A DNA stretch of 46,689 nucleotides from positions 1 to 46,689 of the forward strand of contig JAYELL010000028.1 in assembly GCA_034717495.1 (NCBI GenBank), read 5' to 3'. The position numbers were made by a program, and so were the translations under genes. Origin of the DNA: Chloroflexota bacterium. GTDB lineage: Bacteria; Chloroflexota; Anaerolineae; JAAEKA01. The notes beneath the pieces are model-generated. The model was given only the letters and a program-made list of their open reading frames with translations. It was not told where the DNA came from and did not search any database. Shown one piece after another: positions 25,343-36,504 of the stretch; position 1 is the stretch's first letter; the number at the start of each line of letters is the position of its first letter.

Positions 25343-25409
25343 TCGCTGGTGCATCACCTCAACTGCGTAACATCAGTTGATAAGGTACAAGATTAAGGAG
25401 TGAGGACCC

Positions 25410-25922
25410 GTGAAACATACTGTGGTTGCCTGGATGGAGGATAGGCCCGGGGTACTGACCCGAGTCGCCAGCCTGTTCCGCCGACGCAACTTCAACATCG
25501 AGAGTCTTGCCGTCGGCCATACGGAGACGCCTGGCATTAGCCGGATGACGTTTGTGGTGGACGGTGACCAACGCATGGTAGACCAGACCGTGAAGCAGCT
25601 TGAAAAACTGGTGGACGTCACCGAGGTACATGATGTCACCGAGAAACCAGTTGTCATGCGTGAGTTGGCGCTGATCCGCGTCAAAACAACACCTGAAACG
25701 CGGCCGGAAGTCATGCAGATCGTCAATATCTACCGCGCCCAGATCGTCGACGTGGCCCTCGATTCCCTGGTAATTCAAGCCGTCGGACGGGATGACCGGG
25801 TCGACAGCCTGGTGGAGTTGTTGAGCCACTTCGGGATCATGGAATTGACCCGAACCGGGCGCGTTGCTATAACCCGGGGGCGCACAACTACCAACGGCAA
25901 CGGTCGCAAGATGGGAATCTAG
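25410..25922 (+). CDS. ilvN: Acetolactate synthase, small (regulatory) subunit
   Basis: This 170-residue regulatory subunit binds valine and activates IlvB. The N-terminal ACT domain shows [20 protein letters not shown] and [13 protein letters not shown], and the second half is the usual ALS_ss C-terminal domain ([18 protein letters not shown] and later [20 protein letters not shown]). The start is GTG 25410, preceded by GGAGTGAGG. The last 15 residues are a basic tail ([15 protein letters not shown]). The symbol ilvH is equally used for this gene. Confidence 0.94.
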   Translation: MKHTVVAWMEDRPGVLTRVASLFRRRNFNIESLAVGHTETPGISRMTFVVDGDQRMVDQTVKQLEKLVDVTEVHDVTEKPVVMRELALIRVKTTPETRPEVMQIVNIYRAQIVDVALDSLVIQAVGRDDRVDSLVELLSHFGIMELTRTGRVAITRGRTTTNGNGRKMGI

Positions 25923-26008
25923 ATCGACATAACCGTGACGGATTGCGCGTCGATCCTTTCCCTTTCTTCTGTCCGTTCCACACTCTATTACACATTTTAA
26001 GGAGAAAT

Positions 26009-27013
26009 ATGGCAACCCTCTATTACGAAAAGGATGCAGACCTGGGCCGGCTGGGTGGCCGCAAGATCGCCGTGATTGGCTATGGCAGCCAGGGGCATGC
26101 CCATGCACAAAATCTGAGCGATAGTGGCATGGATGTACGCGTCGGTCTGTACGAAGGTTCCGACAGCTGGGACAAGGTGATAGCCGATGGATTGACGGTC
26201 AAGACTGTAGCTGAGGCTGCTGCTGAGGCCGACATTATCATGATTGTCATTCCAGACACCAGGCAATCCCAGGTGTACAAGGATAGCATTGAACCCCATC
26301 TCGAACCAGGCAACACGTTGATGTTCGCTCATGGTTTCAACATCCGATACGGGCAGGTCGTTCCTCCGGATTTCGTGGATGTGAGCATGATCGCACCCAA
26401 GGCGCCCGGACACAGACTGCGCGAGGTGTACACCGAAGGCCAGGGAACCCCTGCACTGTTGGCCGTCTATCAGGACTCCAGCGGCAATGCCAGGGCCGAT
26501 GCTATCGCCTATGGGGCCGCCATCGGATGCGCCAGGGCCGGACTGCTGGAGACAAGCTTTGCAGAAGAGACCGAGACCGATCTCTTCGGTGAGCAGGCCA
26601 TCCTTTGTGGTGGCGTCAGCGAACTGGTAAAGGCCGGCTTCGAAACGCTGGTCGAAGCCGGTTATCAGCCCGAGGTAGCTTATTTTGAATGCATGCATGA
26701 ACTCAAGTTGATCGTGGACCTCTTCTATCGGGGTGGCCTCAGCTACATGCGCTATTCGGTGAGTGATACCGCTGAACATGGCGACTACTACAGCGGTGAA
26801 AAGGTAATCACTGACGACACTCGTCATGCGATGAAGGGCATTCTTGCGGACATACAATCGGGTGCCTACGCCGAGGAGTGGATCGAGGAGAGCGCTAAGG
26901 GGCGCCCCTGGTTCAACGAGAAACGCCAGCAGGAACGCAACCACCAGATCGAGGAGGTGGGCAAACAACTGCGCGAGATGATGCCCTGGCTGGATCCGGT
27001 TGTCGTCGAGTAA
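26009..27013 (+). CDS. ilvC: Ketol-acid reductoisomerase, class I (NADPH)
   Basis: IlvC isomerises and reduces acetolactate and acetohydroxybutyrate. The 334-residue length fits the short class I form. The Rossmann motif is [19 protein letters not shown] near residue 20; the cofactor loop [10 protein letters not shown] fits NADPH use. Metal-binding residues are in [10 protein letters not shown] near 190 and [16 protein letters not shown] near 225. ATG 26009 follows AAGGAG at a good distance; an upstream in-frame start at 25943 adds non-family residues. Confidence 0.96.
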   Translation: MATLYYEKDADLGRLGGRKIAVIGYGSQGHAHAQNLSDSGMDVRVGLYEGSDSWDKVIADGLTVKTVAEAAAEADIIMIVIPDTRQSQVYKDSIEPHLEPGNTLMFAHGFNIRYGQVVPPDFVDVSMIAPKAPGHRLREVYTEGQGTPALLAVYQDSSGNARADAIAYGAAIGCARAGLLETSFAEETETDLFGEQAILCGGVSELVKAGFETLVEAGYQPEVAYFECMHELKLIVDLFYRGGLSYMRYSVSDTAEHGDYYSGEKVITDDTRHAMKGILADIQSGAYAEEWIEESAKGRPWFNEKRQQERNHQIEEVGKQLREMMPWLDPVVVE

Positions 27014-27041
27014 GCATTTCAATTTTGAGGAGATCACACCC

Positions 27042-28703
27042 ATGGAAACCAACGGCCCCGTAGGGACTGCACCTGATCAAGACGTTGTAGTATTCTTCGA
27101 CACCACCTTGAGGGATGGCGAGCAATCGCCTGGTGCAACCTTGAATACCCAGGAGAAGCTTGAGATCGCGCGCCAGCTATCCCGCCTGGGAGTAGATATC
27201 ATGGAAGCGGGTTTTCCCGCTGCATCCCAGGGCGACCTGGACGCCGTTCGTACTATTGCTGAGACGGTCGGACGGGAACCCCGGATCGACAAGTCGGGCA
27301 AGGCCGCGCCACCGCCCGTCATATGCGGGTTGGCGCGGGCCAACAAGAGCGATATCGACAAGGCGTGGCAGGCTGTCAAGGCCGCCGACCGTCCTCGCAT
27401 TCATACGTTCCTGGCAACCTCACCGGTTCACATGGAGTTCAAGCTTCGCATGAGTCCCGATGAGGTGGTCGAACGGACGCGCGAGATGGTGGCCTACGCC
27501 AAAAACCTGTGCGACGACGTGGAATTCTCTCCTGAAGATGCCGGACGGAGCGATCCCCGGTTTCTCTACCTGGTTCTGGCAGCTGCCATCGAGGCCGGGG
27601 CCACAACCCTCAATATCCCCGATACAGTGGGCTACACTGTGCCCGAGGAATTCCAGAAGCTGATCCATGACATCCGGGAAAACACACCCGGGGCCAAGGA
27701 TGTGGTGATCTCCGTTCATTGCCACGACGACCTTGGCCTGGCGACTGCCAACACCCTGGCGGGCGTCGAGGCTGGCGCCCGTCAGGTGGAGGTTACTGTT
27801 AACGGTATCGGCGAGCGGGCCGGCAATACGAGCCTGGAAGAGGTGGCCATGGCGCTCTTCACCCGCCATCAGGTGTACGAGCTTGATAGCAATATTATCA
27901 CCCAGGAGATCCACCGAAGCAGCGATATGGTGAGTCGTTTCACGGGCATGGTGGTGCAGCCGAACAAGGCAATTGTTGGTGCCAACGCTTTTGCCCACGA
28001 AGCGGGCATTCATCAGGATGGCATGCTCAAGCACAAGCGCACCTATGAGATCATGGATTCCACTACCATCGGATTGACTCAGAGCAAGTTGGTGATGGGA
28101 AAACACTCAGGACGCCATGCATTTCGGGTGAAACTGGAAGAGATGGGCTACCGCCTGGAATCCGGGGACTTGAACGAGGTCTTCAAACGATTCAAGGATC
28201 TGGCGGACAAAAAGAAGGTTGTAACCGATGGCGACCTGGAGGCTTTGGTCGGCGATGAGCTGTATCAGCCGCCGGAGACCTGGCAGATCGAGGATATTCA
28301 GGTGCAGTGCGGTACCAGCGCAATACCGACAGCCGTGGTCCGGCTTCGCAACCTGGAGACGGGAGAGGTCGTGACCGATGCTGGTTTTGGAGCCGGTCCT
28401 GTGGACGCTGTTTATCAGGGCATCAACCGCATCGTCGGCGTGCCCAACCGGCTCGTAGAGTTCGTCATCCAGGCCATCGACGAGGGGTTGGATGCGGTCG
28501 GTGATGTTACGATCCGAATCGAGTCGGAAGAGCCTGTAGGTATGGCAGAACGGGTTCATGGTGGCCGCGGACGGCGGATCTTCTCCGGCCGCGGCGTGGA
28601 CACCGATATCGTGGTTGCCAGTGCCAAAGCAAATATGCAGGCGCTCAATAAGCTACTGGCTGCCAAAGAGGAAAGCGAGTCGGTTGTGGCCGTCGGAGTC
28701 TAG
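27042..28703 (+). CDS. leuA: 2-isopropylmalate synthase
   Basis: LeuA condenses acetyl-CoA with 2-ketoisovalerate, committing carbon to leucine. The 553-residue protein has the DRE-TIM barrel opening [16 protein letters not shown] near residue 16, the HxH metal motif in [16 protein letters not shown] near 225, and [19 protein letters not shown] near 258. The C-terminal LeuA dimer/allosteric domain ([13 protein letters not shown] onward) is complete, so leucine feedback is expected. ATG 27042 follows GAGGAG. It lies 28 bases after ilvC. Confidence 0.95.
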   Translation: METNGPVGTAPDQDVVVFFDTTLRDGEQSPGATLNTQEKLEIARQLSRLGVDIMEAGFPAASQGDLDAVRTIAETVGREPRIDKSGKAAPPPVICGLARANKSDIDKAWQAVKAADRPRIHTFLATSPVHMEFKLRMSPDEVVERTREMVAYAKNLCDDVEFSPEDAGRSDPRFLYLVLAAAIEAGATTLNIPDTVGYTVPEEFQKLIHDIRENTPGAKDVVISVHCHDDLGLATANTLAGVEAGARQVEVTVNGIGERAGNTSLEEVAMALFTRHQVYELDSNIITQEIHRSSDMVSRFTGMVVQPNKAIVGANAFAHEAGIHQDGMLKHKRTYEIMDSTTIGLTQSKLVMGKHSGRHAFRVKLEEMGYRLESGDLNEVFKRFKDLADKKKVVTDGDLEALVGDELYQPPETWQIEDIQVQCGTSAIPTAVVRLRNLETGEVVTDAGFGAGPVDAVYQGINRIVGVPNRLVEFVIQAIDEGLDAVGDVTIRIESEEPVGMAERVHGGRGRRIFSGRGVDTDIVVASAKANMQALNKLLAAKEESESVVAVGV

Positions 28704-28796
28704 CGGAGAACCTGTAGTTGGAAGCGCGAGCGGCTCACTGGTCCGCAAGCGCGCCGGCAAGGTTGCTTTGGTTTTGAGCGGTCGAAGTGTGCGAAC

Positions 28797-28913
28797 GGGT
28801 CAAATGCCGCCCTTCGAAGTCCTCCCGGACCGCCGACCTCACGGTCCGCCTGCTGGCGTAGCTCACGCACCGCCTGCTGGCGTGCTAGCGAGGCTCAGGA
28901 TGTCATTTGACCC
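28797..28913. repeat. Inverted repeat and direct repeats in the leuA-leuC spacer
   Basis: GGGTCAAATG (28797-28806) is matched by CATTTGACCC (28904-28913), enclosing 97 bases. Inside, CCGCCTGCTGGCGT occurs near 28847 and again near 28870. The arrangement looks like a decayed dispersed repeat or small non-autonomous element inserted between leuA and the leuC genes. Confidence 0.5.
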
Positions 28914-28961
28914 TTGTTTTTACCAGGTGAGTAACTCCAGTTACCCATTCAGGAGGATATT

Positions 28962-29126
28962 ATGATGAGCGAGAAAAGCTCCGAACACCAGAGGCGAAGA
29001 TCGCCGCGGTGTAAGGCGCTGGAAGAGACGTTGGCACGGCGTTATGACCGCGACGATCAAGCCCATGAAGGGCCCTGGGCTTCGGCCTGGGATCATGAGG
29101 GTCTTTCGATCGTTTCGAAGTCATGA
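28962..29126 (+). CDS. Unannotated 54-aa protein coupled to leuC
   Basis: The frame starts at ATG ATG (28962/28965) five to eight bases after a perfect AGGAGG (28951-28956), and its TGA overlaps the leuC start codon (ATGA at 29123). Both signals argue that it is translated. The product is small and charged, with a basic stretch ([10 protein letters not shown]) and then [15 protein letters not shown] near residues 18-32, and an acidic and aromatic C-terminal part. It is not rich in Leu, Ile or Val, so it is not an attenuation leader. I do not recognise a family. It may help LeuC-LeuD, or serve only to feed ribosomes to leuC. Confidence 0.6.
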   Translation: MMSEKSSEHQRRRSPRCKALEETLARRYDRDDQAHEGPWASAWDHEGLSIVSKS

Positions 29127-30541
29127 CAGCCAATCAACCAAGGACATTGTTAGAAAAGGTGTGGCAGCCCCATGTCGTCGTGCAAGACGCGGGCGCGCCA
29201 GCTGTATTATACATCGACACCCATTTGATCCATGAGGTAACCTCGCCCCAGGCTTTCGCCATGTTGCGGGAGCGAGGCCTGCCAGTCCGGCGTCCCGACC
29301 GTACCTTTGCCACCATGGATCACGCGATTCCCACCAGAGAACCGGTGACCGACATGACCTTATGGCCAGACGTATTGGCCAATCAGGTGCAGACTTTGCG
29401 GGAGAATTGTCGCGAGTTCGGAATCACACTTTGGGACATCGAAGGGGATGTGCAGGGTATTGTGCACGTGGTAGGGCCGGAAATGGGTGTTACTCAACCG
29501 GGGATGACCATTGTCTGTGGTGACAGCCACACCAGCACCCATGGGGCGTTCGGCGCCCTGGCATTCGGTATCGGTACCAGCGAGGTGGGCCACGTGTTGG
29601 CGACCCAGTGTCTGTTGCAAGGCAAAGCGAAGACCTTTGCGATCACCGTGAATGGTACTCTGGGTCCAGGTGTCACGGCGAAGGACATCATCCTCGCCGT
29701 GATTGCCGAGAACGGTGTCGATGGCGGGCGGGGCTACGTGTTCGAGTACCGGGGCAGTGCCATCGAGCAGCTCAGCATGGCGAATCGCATGACCATCTGC
29801 AACATGAGCATCGAGGGTGGGGCCCGGGCAGGCATGATTGGCCCCGATGATACGACTTTTGAGTACCTGCAGGGACGACCCTATGTGCCCGATGGGCCTG
29901 ATTGGCAAGAGGCTGTGGCTGGCTGGCGCCTGCTGTGCACAGATGAAGGCGCCAAATTCGATCGGGAACTGGTGCTGGACGCTTCTCAGCTTCAACCGAT
30001 GGTTACCTACGGCACCAACCCCGGCCAGGGGGTCGCCGTTACCGGCCATGTGCCCCGCGCCGGCGAGGTGGACGACCCGGCCCGGCGACGCAGTCTTCTC
30101 AGTGCTCTGGCGTATATGGGACTCCAGCAAGGCCAGGCCATGGAAGGGCAGCATGTCGATGTCGTGTTCATCGGTTCATGTACCAACGGCCGTATCGAGG
30201 ACCTGCGTGAGGCTGCCGCATTGATCAAGGGCCGGCGCGTCGCGGATCACGTGCGGGCGTTGGTTGTGCCTGGGTCCAAGGCGGTCAAGGCCCAGGCCGA
30301 GAAAGAAGGGCTCGACCGGATCTTCAGTGAGGCAGGCTTTGAATGGCGCGCCGCCGGTTGCAGCATGTGTCTTGCCATGAACGAGGATAAGGCGGGGCCG
30401 GGGAAATATGTGGCAAGTACCAGTAATCGTAACTTTCAAGGTCGCCAGGGGCCAGGATCCCGTTCGCTGTTGATGAGTCCCATTATGGCGGCCGCCGCCG
30501 CGGTCAACGGACAGGTCGTGGATGTGAGGGAGTTGCTGTAA
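29123..30541 (+). CDS. leuC: 3-isopropylmalate dehydratase, large subunit
   Basis: LeuC with LeuD isomerises 2- to 3-isopropylmalate with a 4Fe-4S cluster. The 472-residue protein has [19 protein letters not shown] near residue 130, the cluster cysteines in [14 protein letters not shown] near 350 and [14 protein letters not shown] near 412, and [19 protein letters not shown] near 433. All three ligand cysteines are present. The ATG overlaps the stop of the upstream 54-aa frame, and no independent ribosome site is obvious, so translation probably depends on that frame. Confidence 0.95.
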   Translation: MTANQPRTLLEKVWQPHVVVQDAGAPAVLYIDTHLIHEVTSPQAFAMLRERGLPVRRPDRTFATMDHAIPTREPVTDMTLWPDVLANQVQTLRENCREFGITLWDIEGDVQGIVHVVGPEMGVTQPGMTIVCGDSHTSTHGAFGALAFGIGTSEVGHVLATQCLLQGKAKTFAITVNGTLGPGVTAKDIILAVIAENGVDGGRGYVFEYRGSAIEQLSMANRMTICNMSIEGGARAGMIGPDDTTFEYLQGRPYVPDGPDWQEAVAGWRLLCTDEGAKFDRELVLDASQLQPMVTYGTNPGQGVAVTGHVPRAGEVDDPARRRSLLSALAYMGLQQGQAMEGQHVDVVFIGSCTNGRIEDLREAAALIKGRRVADHVRALVVPGSKAVKAQAEKEGLDRIFSEAGFEWRAAGCSMCLAMNEDKAGPGKYVASTSNRNFQGRQGPGSRSLLMSPIMAAAAAVNGQVVDVRELL

Positions 30542-30597
30542 GCAGTGTTGTACATTCAGATGTCAGATTTCCCAAACAGTTTCCAGAAAGGTTTTCA

Positions 30598-31191
30598 ATG
30601 GAACCATTTGTCAGGCTAAGTGCAACGGCCGTGCCTCTACGAGCCGAAAACGTCGATACCGATCAGATCATCCCGGCCCGTTATCTGACGGCGGTGACCA
30701 GGGATGGCATGAGCGATGGGCTTTTCGCTGCCTGGCGCTTCCGGGCCGATGGTTCTGCCAATCCCGACTTTGTCTTGAACCATGCTGAGTACAGCGGTGC
30801 ACAGGTGCTGGTTGCCGGTCGGAACTTCGGCAGTGGCTCGAGCCGCGAGCACGCCGTATGGGCACTGACCGAATACGGTTTCCGTGTGGTTATCACGCCC
30901 GGATTCGCCGATATTTTCTATAACAACGCGCTCAAGAATGGCCTTCTGCCGGTGGTCCTGCCTGAGGGCACCGTCAATATGCTGCTGGATTTGCTGGAGG
31001 AAGCTCCCGATACGGTCGTGCAGGTCGATCTGGTCGACCAGTTCGTCAGGCTTGCCGATGGACAGCAGATCGGGTTCCAACTCGATCCTTACTGCAGACA
31101 GTGTCTCATGCAGGGACTCGACGATCTTGGCTACCTGCTGTCGAAGGGCGCGGCGATTGGCGAGTACGAAGAAAGTGAGAAGTCCTTTTGA
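30598..31191 (+). CDS. leuD: 3-isopropylmalate dehydratase, small subunit
   Basis: This 197-residue partner of LeuC supplies the swivel domain. Marks are [14 protein letters not shown] near residue 19, [17 protein letters not shown] near 78 and [19 protein letters not shown] near 102. Its length fits the bacterial proteobacterial-like type. It starts 56 bases after leuC, after AGAAAGG, and its stop overlaps the TTG start of leuB. Confidence 0.95.
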   Translation: MEPFVRLSATAVPLRAENVDTDQIIPARYLTAVTRDGMSDGLFAAWRFRADGSANPDFVLNHAEYSGAQVLVAGRNFGSGSSREHAVWALTEYGFRVVITPGFADIFYNNALKNGLLPVVLPEGTVNMLLDLLEEAPDTVVQVDLVDQFVRLADGQQIGFQLDPYCRQCLMQGLDDLGYLLSKGAAIGEYEESEKSF

Positions 31192-32300
31192 AGGCAAGAA
31201 TCACTGTGCTGCCCGGTGACGGGGTCGGACCGGAGGTGACAGCCGAGGCGGTCAATATACTGGAAGCCGTCGGTCAGATCTATGGGCATAAGTTCCAGTT
31301 CGACCAGGCCTTATTGGGAGGCTGTGCCATCGACCAGACGGGCCAGCCGTTGCCGCTCGAGACCTTGGGTTTATGCCAGGCGGGCGACGCGGTCCTGCTT
31401 GGCGCGGTCGGAGGGCCAAGGTGGAGCGACCCAACAGCGGCAGTGCGGCCTGAACAGGGTTTGCTTGGGCTGCGAAAACAACTTGGCCTGTTCGCCAATT
31501 TACGCCCGGTTAAGCTGACGCCCTCCTTGCTGCATTGCTCGACGATCAAACCTGAGGTGCTTGCGGGAGTCGATCTCCTGGTCGTTCGGGAGTTGACAGG
31601 AGGAATCTATTTCGGGCCCCGCCTGGAATCTGAGGCTGTCACCGGGCGCGGGGAGGCCTTCGACACCATGCTCTATCACCGGCAGGAGATCGAGCGAGTG
31701 GCGCGGGTGGCGGCCGAGGCGGCCCAGGCCCGGCGAAGGTCTCTGGCTTCGGTAGATAAGGCAAACGTTCTGGCCAGCTCTCGCCTCTGGCGGCAGGTCG
31801 TCACCGGCGTGATCGAGTCGGAATACCCCGAACTATCCCTGGAGCATGTATTGGTCGATGCCATGGCGATGCACTTGATCCGGCGGCCTGCTGCATTTGA
31901 TGTCGTGCTGGCAGGCAACCTTTTCGGAGACATTATCACCGATGAGGCCAGTATGTTGGCCGGAAGTTTGGGCCTGCTGCCCAGCGCCAGCGTTGGAAAA
32001 GATCTCAATCGGTTAGATCTTCCGCGGGGATTGTATGAACCTATCCACGGATCGGCGCCCGATATCGCCGGGCAGGGCATTGCCAATCCGCTGGCAGCCA
32101 TCCTCAGTGCCGCCATGTTGCTGCGCCATTCCCTGGGATTGGATGCAGAGGCCGGGGCGGTCGAGGCTGCCGTGGCGGCGGTGTTGGACCAGGGTCTCAG
32201 GACCATCGACATCGGCGAGCTAAATGCTTCTGTGGTAGGCAGCGCTGCCATGGGTGAGGCGGTGTGCAACGCTGTGACTGAAGGGAGAAGAGGACATTGA
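31188..32300 (+). CDS. leuB: 3-isopropylmalate dehydrogenase
   Basis: LeuB oxidises and decarboxylates 3-isopropylmalate with NAD+. The 370-residue protein has [15 protein letters not shown] near residue 7, the substrate Arg residues around [10 protein letters not shown] and [12 protein letters not shown], metal-binding DAMAMHLI and GDIITDEAS, and the NAD motif [17 protein letters not shown] near 285. It starts at TTG 31188 overlapping the leuD stop and ends overlapping the TTG start of cimA. Confidence 0.95.
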   Translation: MKARITVLPGDGVGPEVTAEAVNILEAVGQIYGHKFQFDQALLGGCAIDQTGQPLPLETLGLCQAGDAVLLGAVGGPRWSDPTAAVRPEQGLLGLRKQLGLFANLRPVKLTPSLLHCSTIKPEVLAGVDLLVVRELTGGIYFGPRLESEAVTGRGEAFDTMLYHRQEIERVARVAAEAAQARRRSLASVDKANVLASSRLWRQVVTGVIESEYPELSLEHVLVDAMAMHLIRRPAAFDVVLAGNLFGDIITDEASMLAGSLGLLPSASVGKDLNRLDLPRGLYEPIHGSAPDIAGQGIANPLAAILSAAMLLRHSLGLDAEAGAVEAAVAAVLDQGLRTIDIGELNASVVGSAAMGEAVCNAVTEGRRGH

Positions 32301-33985
32301 CTGACTTTCGACCACCGATTCAACTTTATGATACGACCTTGCGGGATGGTACCCAGGGTGAAGGGATCAATTTTAGCTGCGACGATAAGCTGCGCATCAG
32401 CAGGCGCCTCGACGCGCTGGGCATCCATTACATCGAAGGCGGCTGGCCCGGTTCAAACCCGAAGGACATCGAGTTCTTTCAGCGGGCCAGACAGGAGCTG
32501 AACCTGAAGAATGCACGGGTTGCCGCTTTTGGAAGTACCTGCCGGGCAGGCAAGGATCCAGCTGACGATCCCCAGATTCGCCTTCTGGTAGATGCCGCAA
32601 TGCCCGTGATTACGATTTTCGGCAAGACCTGGGATCTCCATGTGCACAAGGTGATAAGAACAACGCTGGATGAGAACTTGCGCATGGTGGGCGCCAGCAC
32701 GGCCTATTTGAAGGATTTTTGTGAGGAGTTCATCTATGACGCCGAGCATTTTTTCGATGGCTACAAGGCCAACCCCGACTATGCGCTGGCGACACTGAAG
32801 GCTGCCGCCGATAACGGCGCCGACTCACTGGTCCTCTGTGACACCAATGGTGGCACACTCTATTGGGAAGTTGGCGAGATTGTGGAGGTCGTCCGTGGTT
32901 ACCTCGGGAAGATCGGTTACTCCGGAGTCCTGGGTATCCATACCCACAACGATAGCGACGTTGGCGTGGCCGCCGCCCTGGAGGGCATCCGGCGAGGCTG
33001 CACCCACGTCCAGGGGACGATCAATGGCTACGGGGAACGCTGTGGCAACAGCAATCTGACCAGTATCATTGCCAATCTGAAGCTAAAAATAGGCATCGAT
33101 TGTGTTAGCGACGAGCAGCTCACCAGTTTAAGCGAGGCGGCTCATTTTGTGGCGGAAATGGCCAACCTGCAGCCGCCGGCCCATACAGCTTTTGTCGGAC
33201 GCTCGGCCTTTGCCCACAAGGGTGGCACCCACGTTAATGCAGTCGTCAAGGTGGAACGCAGTTACCAGCACATTGACCCGGCACTGGTCGGCAACCAGAA
33301 ACGCGTCGTCGTGAGTGAGTTGAGCGGCAAGGATAATATCGCTGTCAAAAGAGCCGAGTTTGGCCTCGATGGGCTCGGACTCGATCAGGAGCGGCGAGTT
33401 CTCATGCGCATCAAGGAACTGGAGAATCAAGGATATGCTTTCGAGGGCGCGGATGGTTCGGTTGCCCTTCTGCTCCGGCGGCTACAGGATGGTTACGAGC
33501 CTCCGTTTGACCTGCTGCGTTATCGGGTAAGTGTCGATCACCAAAATGGCCAGGGGTTGACCGATGCAACCGGTGGCGAGGTCGATCTCTTTGCCATTTT
33601 TGCTCAGGCCACGGTCAAGGTGCGGGTTGCCGGTCGGGTGATCCATACTGTCGCTGAGGGCAATGGTCCGGTCAATGCACTGGATGCGGCTTTGCGCAAG
33701 GCTTTGCTGGAGTTCTATCCTGAGCTGGCAGAGGTGCATCTTGTCGACTACAAGGTACGTATTCTGGACAGCCACGCCGCTACAGGTGCAGTTGTTCGGG
33801 TGCTGATTGGCTCCACCGATGGACAACATCGCTGGAGCACCGTCGGCGCCAATACCAATATCATTGAAGCCAGTTGGCAGGCGCTGGTCGACAGTGTTGA
33901 GTATGCGTTGCTGGGCCTGAATCGAGCAGAATCGAAAACCGATCAGGTTTCCAGGGTTTCGGTGGTGGAAGCCCTTCCCGCCTGA
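32297..33985 (+). CDS. cimA: Citramalate synthase
   Basis: CimA condenses pyruvate and acetyl-CoA to (R)-citramalate, which LeuCD and LeuB convert to 2-oxobutyrate, giving isoleucine without threonine. The 562-residue DRE-TIM protein opens with [18 protein letters not shown] near residue 9, typical of the CimA branch rather than LeuA, then [27 protein letters not shown] near 218 and [15 protein letters not shown] near 245. The C-terminal LeuA-type dimer domain is present. The start is TTG 32297, overlapping leuB. Its position right after leuCDB fits shared use of those enzymes. Confidence 0.93.
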   Translation: MTDFRPPIQLYDTTLRDGTQGEGINFSCDDKLRISRRLDALGIHYIEGGWPGSNPKDIEFFQRARQELNLKNARVAAFGSTCRAGKDPADDPQIRLLVDAAMPVITIFGKTWDLHVHKVIRTTLDENLRMVGASTAYLKDFCEEFIYDAEHFFDGYKANPDYALATLKAAADNGADSLVLCDTNGGTLYWEVGEIVEVVRGYLGKIGYSGVLGIHTHNDSDVGVAAALEGIRRGCTHVQGTINGYGERCGNSNLTSIIANLKLKIGIDCVSDEQLTSLSEAAHFVAEMANLQPPAHTAFVGRSAFAHKGGTHVNAVVKVERSYQHIDPALVGNQKRVVVSELSGKDNIAVKRAEFGLDGLGLDQERRVLMRIKELENQGYAFEGADGSVALLLRRLQDGYEPPFDLLRYRVSVDHQNGQGLTDATGGEVDLFAIFAQATVKVRVAGRVIHTVAEGNGPVNALDAALRKALLEFYPELAEVHLVDYKVRILDSHAATGAVVRVLIGSTDGQHRWSTVGANTNIIEASWQALVDSVEYALLGLNRAESKTDQVSRVSVVEALPA

Positions 33986-34032
33986 ATCAAGCGGGCTCAC
34001 TTCTCCTTCTCAAACCCAGAAATCGAGGCACC

Positions 34033-35742
34033 ATGACCCGATCAAATCGTTCTTCCAATGGCAACAGCAGGCCCATGCGGTCTGATCAGATCAAGCGTGG
34101 CATCGAACGGGCACCCCATCGATCGCTGTTGAAGGCAACGGGCGTTTCTGACGCCGATATGGAAAAACCCTTCATTGCGATCGCCAATTCCTACGTTGAT
34201 ATCGTGCCGGGGCACGTGCATCTTCAGGCCTTTGGTGAGATTGTCAGGGAGGCGATCCGCGAGGCAGGTGGTGTACCATTCATGTTCAATACCATCGGCG
34301 TGGACGACGGTATTGCGATGGGCCACCTTGGCATGAAATACAGTCTGCCCAGCCGGGAGTTGATCGCCGACTCGGTGGAAACCATGGTGGCTGCCCACTG
34401 CTTTGATGGCATGATCTGTATTCCAAATTGCGACAAGATCACGCCCGGAATGTTGATGGGAGCGATGCGGGTTGATGTGCCCACTATCTTCGTCAGCGGC
34501 GGGCCGATGAAGGCCGGTGTGACATCAACGGGAAAGGTGGTTGACCTGATTTCAGTCTTCGAAGGGGTGGGTGCCGTGCAGAGTGGCACTATGACGCCGG
34601 CGGAGTTAAAAGAAATCGAAGATGTTGCCTGTCCCACCTGCGGATCCTGTTCAGGGCTTTTTACAGCCAATTCGATGAATTGCCTCTGTGAGGCATTGGG
34701 CATTGCCTTGCCCGGAAATGGCACTATTCTGGCCGTGGATCCTCGTCGCGAAGAGCTTGCCAGGGCCGCAGCCCATCAGCTCATGAAGTTGATTGAGTGG
34801 GATCTGACGCCGCGCAAGATTGTAACGGCGGATGCCATTGACAATGCGATGGCTCTGGATGTGGCTATGGGTGGTAGTACGAATACGGTGTTGCATGTGC
34901 TTGCCATCGCCCGGGAAGCGGGGGTCAACTACCCGCTGGAACGCATGAATGAGGTCAGCGCACGCACGCCCACTTTGTGCAAGGTCAGTCCCTCGAGTAC
35001 CTATCACGTTGAGGATGTGGAACGAGCCGGAGGGATCAGCGCGATTCTGGCAGAGCTTGCCGAGAAGCCAGGCACTCTACATCTGGAGGCTTTGACCGTC
35101 ACGGGCAAGACCCTGGGCGAAACCATATCCGGCAGCCGATCGACCGATACTGACTGCATTCGCGGCCTGGATAATCCGTACAGCCTGAATGGTGGCCTGG
35201 CTATACTCTTTGGCAACCTGGCGCCCGAGGGCGGCGTGGTGAAAACGGCTGGCGTGCTGCCAGAGATGATGAACCATACTGGTCCTGCCGTGATCTTCGA
35301 GAGTCAGGAAGAAGCGGTGGCTGGCATCCGGGCGGAAGAAGTCAACGCGGGTGACGTGGTCGTGATTCGCTACGAGGGCCCCAAGGGAGGACCCGGCATG
35401 CAGGAGATGCTGGCGCCTACCTCTTTTCTGATGGGGCAAGGTTTGGGCAGCGCTGTGGCTTTGGTGACCGATGGGCGTTTTAGCGGCGGCACACGGGGCG
35501 CCTGTGTGGGACACGTGTCACCGGAGGCGGCAGCTGGTGGTCCTCTTGCTCTGGTTCAGCCTGGGGACCTGATTACCGTTGACATCAGGAACCGCCGTTT
35601 GTCGTTGCATGTGTCTGATGAAGAGTTGGAAAAACGCCGGGCCAGGTGGAAGCCCTTCGAGCGGGAGGGCATTCCCAGCTATCTGCGGAAATATGCAAAA
35701 CTGGTGACCGGCGGCAGCCAGGGCGCTGTCCTGACCTGGTAG
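34033..35742 (+). CDS. ilvD: Dihydroxy-acid dehydratase
   Basis: IlvD makes the 2-oxo acids of valine and isoleucine with an Fe-S cluster. The 569-residue protein has [15 protein letters not shown] near residue 51, cluster cysteines in [12 protein letters not shown] near 130 and [17 protein letters not shown] near 200, and the C-terminal [20 protein letters not shown] near 479. The N-terminus has about 15 extra Ser/Asn/Arg-rich residues; ATG 34075 or similar may be the functional start. Confidence 0.96.
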   Translation: MTRSNRSSNGNSRPMRSDQIKRGIERAPHRSLLKATGVSDADMEKPFIAIANSYVDIVPGHVHLQAFGEIVREAIREAGGVPFMFNTIGVDDGIAMGHLGMKYSLPSRELIADSVETMVAAHCFDGMICIPNCDKITPGMLMGAMRVDVPTIFVSGGPMKAGVTSTGKVVDLISVFEGVGAVQSGTMTPAELKEIEDVACPTCGSCSGLFTANSMNCLCEALGIALPGNGTILAVDPRREELARAAAHQLMKLIEWDLTPRKIVTADAIDNAMALDVAMGGSTNTVLHVLAIAREAGVNYPLERMNEVSARTPTLCKVSPSSTYHVEDVERAGGISAILAELAEKPGTLHLEALTVTGKTLGETISGSRSTDTDCIRGLDNPYSLNGGLAILFGNLAPEGGVVKTAGVLPEMMNHTGPAVIFESQEEAVAGIRAEEVNAGDVVVIRYEGPKGGPGMQEMLAPTSFLMGQGLGSAVALVTDGRFSGGTRGACVGHVSPEAAAGGPLALVQPGDLITVDIRNRRLSLHVSDEELEKRRARWKPFEREGIPSYLRKYAKLVTGGSQGAVLTW

Positions 35743-35761
35743 GGGCCCTCGGGGTTGATCC

Positions 35762-36421
35762 GTGACCATCGCCGCTTTTTTCGATATGGACAGGACCCTG
35801 CTGACCGATAGTTCATCACTGCTCTGGATGCGCTACATGCGTCAGCGCGGGGAGTTACCGCTCTCTGCTGTGTTACGCTTCTCGGGTTTGATGGCCCGCT
35901 ACAAGATGGGATGTCTGAACATGGTGAAGACGTCCCGGGCTTTAGCCAAAGAACTTGAGGGGGAGCGGGAAGTGGATCGCGTGACTGCCACGGGGCAATG
36001 GTTTCGTGATCAGGTGGTCGACTACGTTGCCGCGGAAGGGCGTCGCTGGCTTGATGCCCATCGTCGTTTAGGCCATCGGGTGGTGATCATTACCGGCTCA
36101 CCTGTTTATACCGCCAATGAACTGGCCGGCCATCTGGGCATTGCCGGAGAAGATGTGCTGGGGACCCGTTTTCGCGTAGTCAATGGCTATTTCACTGGGC
36201 ATATGGTGGATCCAATGTGCTACGGCGAGGGAAAACGGGTGATTGCTGAAGCCTATGCCGGCAAGCATGGCGTTGATTTGGAGTCCAGCTACTTCTATAC
36301 CGACAGTGTTTCCGATCTTCCCTTGCTGGAACGGGTAGGTTTCCCGGTGGCGGTCAATCCAGATCCTGCATTGCGGCGCCAGGCAGAGGGCAAGGGATGG
36401 TCGATTCAGCGATTTTACTGA
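35762..36421 (+). CDS. HAD-IB family phosphatase (SerB-like)
   Basis: This 219-residue protein has all HAD motifs: FFDMDRTLLT (Asp8 nucleophile and Asp10), IITGSP near residue 115, a Lys in GEGKR near 158 and YTDSVSDLPLLE near 178. The layout is of the phosphoserine phosphatase-like HAD-IB group (TIGR01490-type). The substrate is unknown; in this family it may be a phosphoserine or a phospholipid-related phosphate. The start is GTG 35762, 19 bases after ilvD, so it is the last gene of the ilv-leu transcript. Confidence 0.85.
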   Translation: MTIAAFFDMDRTLLTDSSSLLWMRYMRQRGELPLSAVLRFSGLMARYKMGCLNMVKTSRALAKELEGEREVDRVTATGQWFRDQVVDYVAAEGRRWLDAHRRLGHRVVIITGSPVYTANELAGHLGIAGEDVLGTRFRVVNGYFTGHMVDPMCYGEGKRVIAEAYAGKHGVDLESSYFYTDSVSDLPLLERVGFPVAVNPDPALRRQAEGKGWSIQRFY

Positions 36422-36456
36422 GTTCCTGGTAATTTTGGGGTAATGTGGATAGAAAG

Positions 36457-36480
36457 AGGCCGGTGAATTCTCACCGGCCT
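36457..36480. terminator. Bidirectional terminator between ilv-leu and sigma operons
   Basis: AGGCCGGTGA (36457-36466) pairs perfectly with TCACCGGCCT (36471-36480) around ATTC. It lies between converging genes. The pyrimidine run CTCTTTCT follows on the minus strand, and TTC on the plus strand. Confidence 0.7.
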
Positions 36481-36504
36481 TCGCACTCTCTGGTGGAAGT
36501 CCGA

